From Butyricicoccus intestinisimiae (GTDB lineage Bacteria > Bacillota > Clostridia > Oscillospirales > Butyricicoccaceae), in contig NZ_JAHLQI010000001.1 in NCBI RefSeq assembly GCF_018918345.1, positions 372,001 through 436,000 on the forward strand: 64,000 nt of DNA. Reading direction: 5' to 3'. The notes beneath the pieces are model-generated. The model worked only from the letters and a program-made list of their open reading frames with translations, ran no database searches and had not been told where the DNA came from. Position numbers and translations under genes: made by a program. Shown here piece by piece: positions 52,985 through 63,154 of the stretch (its first letter is position 1; each line of letters opens with the position of its first letter).

Positions 52985-53218
52985 TTAAGCTGCTGCCAAA
53001 ATAGCACCAACCACCATATTAAGTACCGCAAGCACCAGACCGATGATAGAAATCACCAGCGCGGCATTTGCCTTGCTCCACTGCTGTGCCTTTGCCTTTG
53101 CAGCCAGAACAATACCGATAATGCTCAATACCAATCCGCCTAAAGCGAACAGTAAAGATAAAATCAGTCCGATAATCGCTACGACTAATGCCGCAGTTGC
53201 ATTCTTCTTAGTTTCCAT
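52985..53218 (-). CDS. Small two-helix membrane protein (DUF4190-like)
   Basis: 77 residues, two long hydrophobic segments (AALVVAIIGLILSLLFAL..; ALVISIIGLVLAVLNMVVG) each preceded by a small-residue motif, as in DUF4190. One base after the candidate immunity gene, so same transcript. Function unknown. Confidence 0.65.
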   Translation of the reverse strand: METKKNATAALVVAIIGLILSLLFALGGLVLSIIGIVLAAKAKAQQWSKANAALVISIIGLVLAVLNMVVGAILAAA

Positions 53219-53219
53219 T

Positions 53220-54338
53220 TCAATTCTCCTCTATTTGTTTTTTTCTCTTTTGAATGTAATCAGATAATATCTTAATGTCATCATCTAATTCTTGCGTCCA
53301 GACGAGCGTTTTTTGATCTTCGGTTTGCATCGCTGTATCCTGCAATGTTTGGTTTACCTCTTTTAGCAACTCTAATGCCGTTTCAGAATCTTCTATTTGA
53401 ATTTTGGAAAAATAGTGAATCTTTGTGCAATTATCATAAGAAGTTGCGATACAAGTATTCAAGCGAGCTGCGTCTTCTTTCATTTTTCGCAAATATCTTT
53501 TCCGTTTAAAACCAGATGTGTGCAAAAATTGTTGATAATCTTTCTGAAAGCAGGTATACCACCATCTTGGCAATGCCCAATACCCGCCACCTGCACCATA
53601 AGCATTATAGTCTAAATTCAACTGATGAAACCGTTCCTCAAGCTGTCTTAGACGGTCATAATACCCATCGAATTCTTCAGTCATACCCTCATACGGTTGA
53701 AAATCTCTTTTTTCCAGTAGTTCAACTGCCTTGCGAATACTCGTTCCAAGTCTAGCCGAAACGAGATTCAGCCTTTCTTCTTTTTCTTCCAATGGCATAT
53801 TAGGATCATCTGGAGCCAACTTCCATTGAAATCGGCTGTTAGCATGTTGAGAACTATAATGGGCAGCCTTTTCTTCGGCGTATTTTTTCGCATCGAAGTC
53901 GTTTGAATCCCCCGAAAATTTATAGATAATATAAGAGATCAACCATATAAACCATATGACAGCCGCAGTATAGGACACATAATTGCTGATTACAGTAAGA
54001 TTCCTCAATTGTAACTGCGTTTCTGTTATTTTAGCTAGTACCCAATACCGAAGCACATAATCTACTCCTAACAAGCTGTTTCCTATTAAAATTATAAAAG
54101 TAATCCAAAATTCAATTTGAAACAATCGAAACAAGAATTTACCTTGTGTTAGGTATTTCTTCGGAATGTCATTCTTTTTAATAAGTATCCACTTTTGACT
54201 CTTTCGAAGGTTTTCTTCTCTTTCTTCTCCTATAGCATCAGATACAATTCCTGACAAACACAAGTAGCTAATCCATGTAGCCATACTCATACCAAAGGTT
54301 GTAATGCACCAATTATACGAAAATGAAAAGTTGTTCAT
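53220..54338 (-). CDS. Candidate immunity membrane protein for RHS tip B
   Basis: 372 residues from ATG at 54338, which overlaps the RHS stop as ATGA and follows GGAGG; a start at 54380 is possible but lies inside the RHS gene. Four or so membrane segments in the first 150 residues (TWISYLCLSGIVSDAIG; IEFWITFIILIGNSLL; VSYTAAVIWFIWLISYII), then a charged cytoplasmic part. No family recognised. Coupled translation with the toxin tip and membrane location suggest self-protection. Confidence 0.55.
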   Translation of the reverse strand: MNNFSFSYNWCITTFGMSMATWISYLCLSGIVSDAIGEEREENLRKSQKWILIKKNDIPKKYLTQGKFLFRLFQIEFWITFIILIGNSLLGVDYVLRYWVLAKITETQLQLRNLTVISNYVSYTAAVIWFIWLISYIIYKFSGDSNDFDAKKYAEEKAAHYSSQHANSRFQWKLAPDDPNMPLEEKEERLNLVSARLGTSIRKAVELLEKRDFQPYEGMTEEFDGYYDRLRQLEERFHQLNLDYNAYGAGGGYWALPRWWYTCFQKDYQQFLHTSGFKRKRYLRKMKEDAARLNTCIATSYDNCTKIHYFSKIQIEDSETALELLKEVNQTLQDTAMQTEDQKTLVWTQELDDDIKILSDYIQKRKKQIEEN

Positions 54339-56572
54339 TTGATCAATTTCCTCCATGCATATAACCTTTTTGCGATCCATCTGCCCGAATTCATAAGAAA
54401 GTTGTAACAGTGACCTGTAATATTCTTCTTATGAGATTTCAGATTTTTCTTAACTTCTTTAGCGAAAGCTTTTGCTGCAATTTTAACAGATTTCGATGGA
54501 TGTTTTTTTGCAATCCTGCATACTTGTTTAATGGTCTCTTTTACTGTTTTCTTAGAGGTCTTGGAAATTTTATCTGATTTTTTTATAATTTTTTTCACGA
54601 CACTTCGTACACCACCAGAAGTATTTCCTGGATCTAAGGCAGCAGTCACTGTAGTATGAATTGCACTAGCAACTATATATGTAACTTCTTTTCGACTAAA
54701 GCCTTTGTCACTATATGATACAGCATTCGAAATTGCATCCGCCGCTCCTGCTGCTAAAGCACTCAATGCAGGACACGCAGCATCTATAGCTCCCGTTGCC
54801 GCCCCTGTTGCCGCTGCGCAAATCACACTTTTAGCTTCTATTTTTTCTCCATCGATCATACTCTCAAATATGCATGCAGCTGTGCTCAAGGTTGCTCCAA
54901 CAACAGCACCTGCGACTATGTTCCAGAATTCGCCTACTTTATCTGCTCTATTAACTGGATTGTTATCACAATAACTGAATAAATTATGGTCTCGAAGAGT
55001 CGCTTTTTCAGATACACTTTCATCATCTGCATAAACCATTTTCTTCATTACCGGATCATAGTACCGGCTCTGGAGATAATACATATTCAGTTCGGAGTCA
55101 TAATAATAACCACGGTAGCGAATTGGGTTCAGTGTGCCGATTTCGGAACCCTTTGCATTGGAGACATTGAGGATTTCACCCCAACCATTATAGGTATACT
55201 CTGCAACAGTCTTGCCGGAAGTATCAACAATACGAATGACATCGCCCTGCTGGTTCAGGATATAATAATACGTATCTACTTCATTACCACGAGAATAAAT
55301 GACACTATACGGTGCGCCACCATTATCATAAATGAACTCAAGGCTCTTTTCTTCGCCATCGTTCCAACGTTCCAATGTGACGTTACCGCCCTGCGTGATA
55401 TACTCATGCTTTACACCGTCTACTGTCTTGCTATCGCGCACGCCATCCATATCATAATGATACGAGATAGACTTGCCGTTGCCCTTGGCAGTCGTCAAAT
55501 CATGTGCATTTTCCCACGTGAATTTCCACGCAGTGCCATTATTATAGCTCAATGGATTGCCAACAGCATCATACGTAATCGCAGTGCCATTGTAACTGGT
55601 CAGCAGGTCTTTCCAATCCGAATCCGTATACTCATACGTGTCCGTTGTGGTCTTCTTCGTTTTGGTATTTGTCGTTTCAACCGTTCGAATATTGCCAGAT
55701 GTATCGTAAGTATATGTGTATTCAGATTTTGCTGTGGCAGTTTTTCCGAAATCAGCTGATTCAGTCTATCATACTGATACTCGGCTACTACTGTTGATCC
55801 CTGCGAAACCTTAGATATATTGCCAATCGCATCGTATTCATAGGACAAATTAAACGGATTAACAATACCGGTATATGCAATGTTCGCAATCTGATTGGTT
55901 GTCAGTTGCTTGCCATCTGTCGTTTGTCCGGCTCTATCTTTGTAGGTATATGTCTGCGTGATAAAGTCAGTACCACTGCCATGCTTGCTCTTGATGTTTT
56001 TCAGTCGTTTCAGCGCATCATAGCCAAAGGAAATGGTTTCTCCATTCGCCGTCTTCATGCTTTGAAGCGTACCATCCGTTGTGCTGTACGTATAATTTTT
56101 CTGACCGTCCAGCTTCTCCGCCAACAGACCAGCTCTGCTTCGTAATCCGGTTTTCTCCATCATAGATGTGCTCGCTGCGCTGAACTTCGGTTGTCTTGCC
56201 GTCTTCTATACGTTCTTCTGAGCTGTGAATCAGTCGATCCAAGCTGTCATACTCATAGTTGACTACATTGACTTCCTTTTCACTCAGACCGCTGCGCTGC
56301 ACCTCGATCTTCTTTGCCAGATCACCTTCGCCATTGTACACATAGCGGTATTTGACAGTTCCATTATACTTTTCTTCTACAACTCTGTCAAACACATCGT
56401 AGACCAATTCAACCGTATTGCCATTCGCATACGTTGTTTTAATCAGATTGCCGTTTTCATAAACATATTCAACCGAAAGCTTACCGGTAATATAAGTTAA
56501 ATGCTGTCGATCTGTTTCATCTTCGTATGTGTAATTTGTCGTTGTGTCACCTGTCTCAGAGGTTGACACCAA
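54335..56572 (-). pseudogene. RHS-repeat polymorphic toxin, tip B, with frameshifts
   Basis: YD-repeat protein lacking an N-terminus. Three pieces are readable: 56572-56018 (YRYVYNGEGDLAKKIEVQRS), 56163-55600 and 55552-54335; frames change near 56150 and 55745. The core ends with GTLNPIRYRGYYYDSELNMY and YCDNNPVNRADKVGEFWNI, the normal RHS boundary. A variable tip follows: GAVVGATLSTAACI, then a lysine-rich tail ending KSHKKNITGHCYNFLM. No catalytic motif seen. The complete gene is probably inactive, but the tip itself is open. Confidence 0.75.
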
Positions 56573-56611
56573 TCCCTATATCGCACATATTTTTATTGTC
56601 ATTTTATTCAA

Positions 56612-56860
56612 TTATCGTGTTAATCCAATATCTATAATAAAGATAGCGTAATAACAAAAAATAGCTCCTAATATAACCGAGATGATATTTATCACGATAG
56701 CAACCAAACGCAAACGATCCGGACGCCGCAATTGCCACATGAAATTCGAAAGGATTCCTACGCCTCCGCATAAAAGCGGTACTCTAGGATCTACCAATAT
56801 ACATAGCAAAGCAAATATAGACAATACTAAGCAATTTTTAGCGGAACTTCCTTCACTCAT
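56612..56860 (-). CDS. Candidate immunity membrane protein for RHS tip A
   Basis: 82 residues, about two or three membrane segments (CLVLSIFALLCILVDP; LVAIVINIISVILGAIF). Its start is 22 bases after the tip A stop. Not recognised as a family; small membrane immunity proteins are common after RHS tips. Confidence 0.55.
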   Translation of the reverse strand: MSEGSSAKNCLVLSIFALLCILVDPRVPLLCGGVGILSNFMWQLRRPDRLRLVAIVINIISVILGAIFCYYAIFIIDIGLTR

Positions 56861-56881
56861 TTATCGTTTCTTCCTTTTCTT

Positions 56882-57419
56882 CTACCAATTCCATATATTA
56901 CTCTTTCCTTTGGATAGTATTGTATTTATGCAATACGTTACATGTGTATTGTATAAATAATGCTCCCACTTAATCCTTCGATGTGATTTTTTCATTTGCG
57001 CTTTGCAAGATTTAACAATTCCCTTCAATGAACTTTTTGACTTTCCAATAGCTGTCCTTATAGCCTTTTTGCTTCCTTTAGATATAGTAGAACTTTTCTT
57101 TGGCGCTTTAAGCTTAAACCTCGACTTAGATCGTGATACTTTATGTATTGGATGTCCAGGAATTGAAGAAATAAATTTAGACATTCCTACATCAACTCCT
57201 ATTGAAACAGCCATTCTGGCAACATCTGATTTTTTCTTTGGCTTTCCATTGTCTTTAACCCACTGGATTCCCGATGGAACAGCGGCCATTGCAATATTAG
57301 CTACCAGTGTTATTTTTTTAATGTTAGCTATTGGTGTGAACGTATCAATTGCTCCTGAAACTGCTCCCGAAATCACAGCCCCTGCTAATCCACTTGTAAG
57401 TTTATCTCCATTTTCAGAA
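56882..57419 (-). pseudogene. Displaced RHS tip A
   Basis: From about 57419 the frame reads NSENGDKLTSGLAGAVISGA, then lysine-rich KSRFKLKAPKKSS, KKAIRTAIGKSKSS and KSHRRIKWEHYLYN. It is out of frame with the RHS core before it (57420-57794), so it cannot be made as a fusion; an ATG at 57376 could only give a headless tip. Composition and end pattern (KSH + basic + I) resemble tip B. Confidence 0.55.
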
Positions 57420-57794
57420 TTAGATGCTATTTGTAAAACTGCGCTGTACCTCGATCTTCTTTGTCAGATCACCTTCACCATTGTACACATAGCGGTATTT
57501 GACAGTTCCATTATACTTTTCTTTAACAACTCTGTCAAAGACATCATAGACCAATTCAACTGTATTTCCGTTCGCATACGTTGTTTTAATCAGATTGCCG
57601 TTATTCGGTGCGTATTCGTACCGTGCCAACTCTCTGTTTCCTACACTTACGCTTGTCTTGTTTCCGAACGAGTCATAAGTATAGTTATAAGTCTGTTGAA
57701 TATGCGGTGAAGAATTTGTCTCACTACCCGTATCAGATTCATAACTATTACCTGTATAGTTGATGACTAAACAATCAACTGTTTCTTCTATTAA
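57420..57794 (-). pseudogene. RHS core fragment before tip A
   Basis: Reads INYTGNSYESDTGSETNSS, then YDSFGNKTSVSVGNRELARY and nearly repeats 56280-56480: NLIKTTYANGNTVELVYDVF. A TGA lies just upstream at the 5' side, and no start codon exists. It stops 8 codons after VQRS in an unrelated frame. Duplicated core arms are the usual homology for tip exchange. Confidence 0.6.
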
Positions 57795-57814
57795 TCAGCG
57801 TTACTTAGCAAAAC

Positions 57815-58279
57815 TTATAACACATCCAAAACTTTTCTTTCATCATTAGTATCCAAAATATATTGGATGTTCGAAGACTTAATTCTTCTCACACTGTCAT
57901 ATATGTTTTGAATTATGCAATGATTTTTAGAATAAATCTCAAAAAAGTTACAATCATATGCTAAAATTATAAATTCACATTTACTTTCATAAAATTCTTC
58001 ATAAGTGTGAATTTCTTTGTAGTCTTCATCCAAATAAGCTGACAATTTTAGAAAAATAACCATATATCTTTTTCTAAACTCTGTTAACAGCTCTTTTCCT
58101 GTATAATACGTTCGATCCAAAAATGGTTCAACATCTCCTTGTGCTGTGTAGTACCAACCTTCCGTTTGTTTTAAGTCATTAAACCAGTGATATTTTTCCG
58201 CAGGAATAGATTCCAATATTTTACATAAAATATCATCTACATCCTCGGCGTATACTTGAAAAGACAATCCTCTAATCAT
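57815..58279 (-). CDS. DUF2691-type candidate immunity protein
   Basis: 154 residues: MIRGLSFQVYAEDVDDILCK, then YHWFNDLKQTEGWYY and YYTGKELLTEF, the DUF2691 pattern. Soluble. Located just 5' of the RHS fragment, so it may be the immunity gene of a further, lost tip. Role inferred from context. Confidence 0.6.
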   Translation of the reverse strand: MIRGLSFQVYAEDVDDILCKILESIPAEKYHWFNDLKQTEGWYYTAQGDVEPFLDRTYYTGKELLTEFRKRYMVIFLKLSAYLDEDYKEIHTYEEFYESKCEFIILAYDCNFFEIYSKNHCIIQNIYDSVRRIKSSNIQYILDTNDERKVLDVL

Positions 58280-58644
58280 TCATTCACCTACTTATTAACA
58301 AAATATGATTTAACTTTACAAAACATCATTCTCAAAATCAAATATTAGTTTTATCCGAAAATATAGCAATCCCATGAATTAGTGCAAATAATCACAATAT
58401 TTGAACCAGCCTAAGCAGTCAGAAGGCGAAACAGCTTGAAAAGCACATTGTAGAGTCAACGGCTCTGCTTCCGCCAAGCGAATAGGCATACCGCCTTGTC
58501 ATATTCGTATTGCATCCGCTTTCATCCAGAAACACAGATCACTTGCCTTGAATCCTTAAATCAATAGTTTCCTTGTCTCGTTGTGCAACATTTGAATCGC
58601 CTCTTTGACTTGATTCTACACCTTTTGTCAAGTAGCTGCTCTAT
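58280..58644. other. Non-coding stretch, right part of island 2
   Basis: 365 bases. The first half is AT-rich, the second core-like in composition. Both strands have only short broken frames, and I recognise no element, tRNA or repeat. Probably debris from deletion between the RHS locus and the regulator fragment. Confidence 0.4.
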
Positions 58645-58913
58645 TTTTCTGGATTGCTATAAGAACTCCAACCGAGCGTGTTTTGCAAGATATCTGCCGT
58701 GAATTTCACGTCAACAAACAATGGTTAACCACCGGAGAAGGCTCGATGTTCCTCTCCCCGAACGACGAGGATCTCAACGAGCAAATCGAGCGCATCATGG
58801 CGGGAGAAAACGAGTTCCACAAAAGCATGTTCCGTATGCTGGCGAACTTTGATGACGAAGATTTAATCGCTCTCGAACGGCTGGTAAAGAAACTGGCACA
58901 GGCAAAAGAATAG
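58645..58913 (+). pseudogene. C-terminal part of an XRE-family regulator
   Basis: The frame reads RTPTERVLQDICREFHVNKQ then WLTTGEGSMFLSPNDE and ends LERLVKKLAQAKE, the end of a phage-type XRE repressor including its last helix of the DNA-binding domain. The HTH proper and start are missing. It lies against the acpP terminator, marking the right border of island 2. Confidence 0.7.
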
Positions 58914-58924
58914 CACAAATGGCA

Positions 58925-58960
58925 AGAACCCCCGACACAGTTTTCCGTGTCGGGGGTTCG
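58925..58960. terminator. Terminator of the fab/acc operon
   Basis: GAACCCCCGACAC and GTGTCGGGGGTTC pair around AGTTTTCC, 20 bases beyond the acpP stop. Confidence 0.85.
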
Positions 58961-58977
58961 TTTGCTTGTTTATGCAA

Positions 58978-59202
58978 TTACTTGTGCTCTTCGATGTACT
59001 TCATCAGGTCGCCGATGGTTACCATCTTTGCAGCTTCCTCGTCCGGAATCGTTACGCCGCACTCTTCCTCCAGATCCATCATCAGCTCAACGATGTCGAG
59101 GGAGTCAGCCTGCAGATCTTCCTTGATCTTGGTGTCAGCGGTCAGGGTGCTTGCGTCTACGTCAAACTTGTCAGCCAGCATTTCGCAAATCTTCTCAAAC
59201 AT
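58978..59202 (-). CDS. acpP: Acyl carrier protein
   Basis: 74 residues; the serine for phosphopantetheine is in QADSLDIVELMM (DSL). Acidic, four-helix size. Last gene of the fatty-acid operon, carrying the growing chain for FabF and FabZ. Confidence 0.96.
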   Translation of the reverse strand: MFEKICEMLADKFDVDASTLTADTKIKEDLQADSLDIVELMMDLEEECGVTIPDEEAAKMVTIGDLMKYIEEHK

Positions 59203-59222
59203 AGTATGTTCTCCTTCTTAAA

Positions 59223-60017
59223 TCATGTATTTTCATAAAAAACGCCGATCTTTCGGAATTTTTCATATCGTTGGTTTTGTAATTCCTGTTCAGACATCGC
59301 GGACAGCCGCTTGAGCGCTGCGGTCAGCGTTGTCTTGATATTTTTGAAATACGCACTCTGCGTGATTCCTTCTTTAATAATACCCTCAATCATGTCAAAT
59401 TGCAAGAGGTCTTCCGCCGTAATATGCAAAGCCTGCGCCGCGTCCAATTCGCGGGAAGCATCCTTCCATAAAATGCTCGCGCATCCGCGCGGAGAGATGA
59501 CAGAATAAATGGCATTCTGCATCATGTATACTTCATTGGCAACTGCAATGCCCAATGCGCCGCCGCTGCCGCCTTCTCCGGTCACCACCGAGATGACAGG
59601 TACTTTCAGTCCCATAAACTCATAGAGATTGCGTGCAATGGCCTCTCCCTGTCCGCGTTCCTCTGCGCCGACACCGCAAAACGCGCCTGCGGTATCTACA
59701 AAACAAATAATCGGGCGATGGAACTTTTCCGCTTGCTTTGCCAATCGCAGTGCTTTGCGGTATCCTTCCGGATGCGCCATGCCAAAATTGGCTTCGATGT
59801 TCTGCTCTGTCGTGTGTCCTTTGCGCTGTCCGATGACGGTCACCGGCGTGCCGTTGAGGCGCGCAATGCCCGCACACATGGCATGATCTTCGCCGTACAG
59901 GCGGTCACCGTGCAGTTCTATGAAGTCTGTGAAGATTTCTTTTACAATATCGTCAATGTTTGGGCGCTCAATGTCGTGAATGACGGCCAATTGACGAGCC
60001 ATTGCTTTTTGATTCAT
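59223..60017 (-). CDS. accA: Acetyl-CoA carboxylase carboxyltransferase alpha
   Basis: 264 residues; the crotonase-like fold with VTGEGGSGGALGIAVANEVY and the SPRGCASILWKD oxyanion region. Start ATG at 60017 (AGGTAGG upstream) overlaps accD by 50 bases. Works with AccD to make malonyl-CoA. Confidence 0.95.
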   Translation of the reverse strand: MNQKAMARQLAVIHDIERPNIDDIVKEIFTDFIELHGDRLYGEDHAMCAGIARLNGTPVTVIGQRKGHTTEQNIEANFGMAHPEGYRKALRLAKQAEKFHRPIICFVDTAGAFCGVGAEERGQGEAIARNLYEFMGLKVPVISVVTGEGGSGGALGIAVANEVYMMQNAIYSVISPRGCASILWKDASRELDAAQALHITAEDLLQFDMIEGIIKEGITQSAYFKNIKTTLTAALKRLSAMSEQELQNQRYEKFRKIGVFYENT

Positions 60018-60876
60018 TCTTCACACCTACCTTTCTTACCGGATACCCGTGCAGAGACAGCAGGGACGTCAGGGTTTGCTTCATCTCGCCGCGCGGAACA
60101 ATCGCATCACAGAAGCCATGCTCCAGTGTAAATTCTGCGGACTGGAACGTTTTCGGCAGTTTTTCACCGATAGTTCCTTCGATAACACGCCGTCCGGCAA
60201 AACCAACCGTTGCCTTCGGCTCTGCCAGAATGATATCGCCCAGCATGGCAAAGCTCGCCGTGACACCGCCGGTCGTCGGGTCGGTCAAAACCGTGATATA
60301 CAGCTGACCGGCTTCTGCCAGCTTTGCCGCTGCACCGCTCACCTTCGCCATCTGAAGCAGCGAAAACATACCTTCCTGCATGCGTGCGCCGCCGGAGCAA
60401 GTGAATAAGATCACCGGCAGCTTGTGCGCAGCACCATACTCAAACAGGCGGGTCAGCTTTTCGCCGACAACGCTGCCCATAGACGCCATCATGAAATGGC
60501 TGTCCATGACGCCAATACACGTCTTGATGCCGCCGATCAGGCAGGTGCCTGTGACAACGGCATCTTCCATGCCGGTCTTTTCCTTGAGCTGTGCCACTTT
60601 TTCCGCATAGCCTTTGAACTGCAGCGGATCCAGCGTTTGCAGCTCGCCAAACAGCTCAGAAAACGTGTTTTTATCCGCAATCTGACGAATGCGTGTCGAT
60701 GCCAGTAAACGCGCGTGTGCGCCGCAATGTGGGCAGACATACAGATTTTTTCCATACTTGACGGAATCCAGCTGCGTACCGCACACCTTGCAGAAGTGAC
60801 CGGATTCTTTTTTTGGTTTGATATGTTTGATTCGCTCCGAGCTTTCTCTTGTCTTGTGAAACAAATCAATCAGCAT
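59968..60876 (-). CDS. accD: Acetyl-CoA carboxylase carboxyltransferase beta
   Basis: 302 residues. N-terminal zinc finger CKVCGTQLDSVKYGKNLYVC-PHC (four cysteines), then TCSGGARMQEGMFSLLQMAK and PTTGGVTASFAMLGDI of the carboxyltransferase. Its end overlaps accA, so subunits are translated together. Confidence 0.96.
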   Translation of the reverse strand: MLIDLFHKTRESSERIKHIKPKKESGHFCKVCGTQLDSVKYGKNLYVCPHCGAHARLLASTRIRQIADKNTFSELFGELQTLDPLQFKGYAEKVAQLKEKTGMEDAVVTGTCLIGGIKTCIGVMDSHFMMASMGSVVGEKLTRLFEYGAAHKLPVILFTCSGGARMQEGMFSLLQMAKVSGAAAKLAEAGQLYITVLTDPTTGGVTASFAMLGDIILAEPKATVGFAGRRVIEGTIGEKLPKTFQSAEFTLEHGFCDAIVPRGEMKQTLTSLLSLHGYPVRKVGVKNESKSNGSSIGRHSRH

Positions 60877-60897
60877 ACGATTCCCTCCCCGTCTGCA

Positions 60898-62250
60898 TTA
60901 CGCATCATTGGATACGTCAAATACGCCGTCTTCCATCGAATTGGTGTTGAAATCTGCCCGTTCAAACGCATCGGACAGCAACACGGACAGCTGTCTGTCT
61001 GTGTTCGTGACAATGCCCTCAAACAGCATTTCGGACAGCGCACGTTTCATGCGGGCAGATGCCTGCCTGCGGTCTCTGCCAAACGTCATGAGCTTGCAAA
61101 TCATGCTGTCATAAAACGGTGGGATATGATATCCCTGATAAATGGCAGTGTCTACGCGGACGCCAATACCGCCAGCCAGATGCATGGACTGAATGGTGCC
61201 CGGACGCGGACGAAATTCCGCGTCCTCTGCATTGATGCGGCACTCAATCGCATGTCCCAGCATCGGAACATCCTTTTGCACAAAGTCCAGCTGTTCGCCC
61301 GCTGCAATACGCAGCTGCCAAGCAACCAAATCCAAACCGGTAATTTCTTCCGAGATACCGTGCTCTACCTGAATGCGGGTGTTCATCTCGCAGAAATAAA
61401 AATTCTGCTGGTCATCCACCAAAAATTCCACGGTGCCTGCACTGGTATAGCCCGCGCGCTGCGCGAGAGCCACCGCACAAGCACACATTTTCTGCCGCTG
61501 TCCGTCGGACAGAAAAGCAGAAGGTGCTTCTTCGATCAGCTTCTGATGACGCCGCTGAATCGAGCACTCTCTGTCATACAAATGTATGGTGTTTCCGGCT
61601 TGATCCGCCAAAATCTGCACTTCGATATGACGCGGCTGAGCAATATATTTTTCGATATATAATCTGCCGTCACCAAAATTGGCAATGGCCTCTCCGGATG
61701 CCGACTGATATGCTTCTTCCAGCTGTTCCGGACGCTCTGCGACACGAATGCCCTTGCCGCCGCCACCGGCCGATGCCTTGAGCATAACCGGATAACCAAT
61801 TTTCTGCGCCCACTCGCCCGCTTCTTCCAACGAACAAACAACGCCGTCAGAGCCTTCTGCGAGCGGCACGCCGGCCTCTTTGGCCAAAGCGCGCGCTTGG
61901 ACCTTATCGCCGAGCAACCGCATGGACTGTTCAGACGGGCCGATAAACGCAAGGCCGTTTTCTACACAGGCGCGAACAAATTCCGGATTTTCCGACAGAA
62001 AGCCATAGCCCGGATGAATGGCCTGTGCACCACAGCCCAGTGCGGTTTCGATAATATTATTGATATTGAGATAGCTTTCCTGCGGCTGCGCCGGTCCGAT
62101 GCAGTATGCTTCATCGGCAATCTGCGCATGAAGCGACTCTTTGTCCGCTTCCGAGTACACCGCAACACTGATAATGCCAAGATCGCGGCAGGCGCGAATG
62201 ACGCGCACGGCAATTTCGCCTCGATTGGCAACCAATACCTTTGTAAACAT
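60898..62250 (-). CDS. accC: Biotin carboxylase
   Basis: 450 residues from ATG at 62250 (GGAG seven bases upstream; a TTG two codons earlier is less likely). ATP-grasp enzyme: ANRGEIAVRVIRACRDLGI start, ASAGGGGKGIRV lid, EMNTRIQVEHGISE (usually HPVTE) biotin/bicarbonate site. Carboxylates biotin on AccB. Confidence 0.96.
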   Translation of the reverse strand: MFTKVLVANRGEIAVRVIRACRDLGIISVAVYSEADKESLHAQIADEAYCIGPAQPQESYLNINNIIETALGCGAQAIHPGYGFLSENPEFVRACVENGLAFIGPSEQSMRLLGDKVQARALAKEAGVPLAEGSDGVVCSLEEAGEWAQKIGYPVMLKASAGGGGKGIRVAERPEQLEEAYQSASGEAIANFGDGRLYIEKYIAQPRHIEVQILADQAGNTIHLYDRECSIQRRHQKLIEEAPSAFLSDGQRQKMCACAVALAQRAGYTSAGTVEFLVDDQQNFYFCEMNTRIQVEHGISEEITGLDLVAWQLRIAAGEQLDFVQKDVPMLGHAIECRINAEDAEFRPRPGTIQSMHLAGGIGVRVDTAIYQGYHIPPFYDSMICKLMTFGRDRRQASARMKRALSEMLFEGIVTNTDRQLSVLLSDAFERADFNTNSMEDGVFDVSNDA

Positions 62251-62252
62251 AC

Positions 62253-62684
62253 TCAATCTCCGATGGCACAGGTAAAGATACCCTGTGCAGCCTTTTCTTC
62301 ACCGACCATCGCAACGCCTTCCGCCACAATCATCTTGCCGCGCTCTTTGATTACCTTGACATGCAACGTCAGCGTATCGCCCGGACGTACCATTCTGCGG
62401 AACTTAATCTTGTCCCAAGATGCAAAGTAACCGGTCTTTCCGCGAAATTCTTCACGGGAGAGAATGGCGGTTGCACCGGTCTGTGCCAGTGCCTCGATGA
62501 TAAATACGCCCGGCATCACCGGATTTCCCGGAAAATGTCCCTTGAAAAACAATTCGTCGCCGGTCACATGCTTGGTACCAGTAACCGTTCCCGCTTCGAT
62601 ATCCATTTCTTCAATGGAATCGACCATCAGCATCGGATCTCTGTGCGGGATAATTTCTTTGATCTGTTCTATGTTCAGCTTCAT
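62253..62684 (-). CDS. fabZ: 3-hydroxyacyl-ACP dehydratase
   Basis: 143 residues from ATG at 62684 (GAGGAG upstream). The hot-dog catalytic set GHFPGNPVMPGVFIIEALAQ has the histidine and glutamate. Standard position between accB and accC. Confidence 0.95.
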   Translation of the reverse strand: MKLNIEQIKEIIPHRDPMLMVDSIEEMDIEAGTVTGTKHVTGDELFFKGHFPGNPVMPGVFIIEALAQTGATAILSREEFRGKTGYFASWDKIKFRRMVRPGDTLTLHVKVIKERGKMIVAEGVAMVGEEKAAQGIFTCAIGD

Positions 62685-62694
62685 GAAATGCTCC

Positions 62695-63144
62695 TCACTC
62701 AATGACAATCAGCGGCTGATGGTATTCTACCAGTTCGCCGTTTGTTACCAAAATTTTCTGCACCTTGCCGTCACACGGGCTCTCGATGGTGTTCATTGTC
62801 TTCATCGCCTCGATGATGCACAGCGTCTGTCCCTTGGTCACGGTATCGCCGACAGAAACAATCGGCGGCTCCTCCGGTGCATTCGCCGCATAGAATGTGC
62901 CAACCAGTGGTGCAGAGACAACCGTACCGGAATAGCTTTCTTCTTCCGGCTGCGCAGCACTTTCCTGTACCGCAGCCGGCGCCGCTGCCGGTGCTGCGGC
63001 GGTCGGAGCTACAGCCGCAGCCTCAACCGGTGTATTTTCTACTGTAATCGAGAAGTTCCCCTCGGTCACGGTAACCTTTGACAAGCCCTGCTCTGCGGCA
63101 TGGCGCATCAATTCGAATGTGAATTCCTGTAAAGCTCTATCCAT
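62695..63144 (-). CDS. accB: Biotin carboxyl carrier protein
   Basis: 149 residues. Helical start, Ala/Pro-rich linker (about 42-70), and C-terminal biotinyl domain with the biotinylation lysine in IEAMKTMNTIESP (EAMKTM, commonly EAMKLM). Confidence 0.95.
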   Translation of the reverse strand: MDRALQEFTFELMRHAAEQGLSKVTVTEGNFSITVENTPVEAAAVAPTAAAPAAAPAAVQESAAQPEEESYSGTVVSAPLVGTFYAANAPEEPPIVSVGDTVTKGQTLCIIEAMKTMNTIESPCDGKVQKILVTNGELVEYHQPLIVIE

Positions 63145-63154
63145 TTACAGCCTC

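Noticed and set aside
58400-58640. tRNA gene as integration site at the right end of island 2
   Set aside because: No cloverleaf-like sequence or GTTCRA box in proper position was found.
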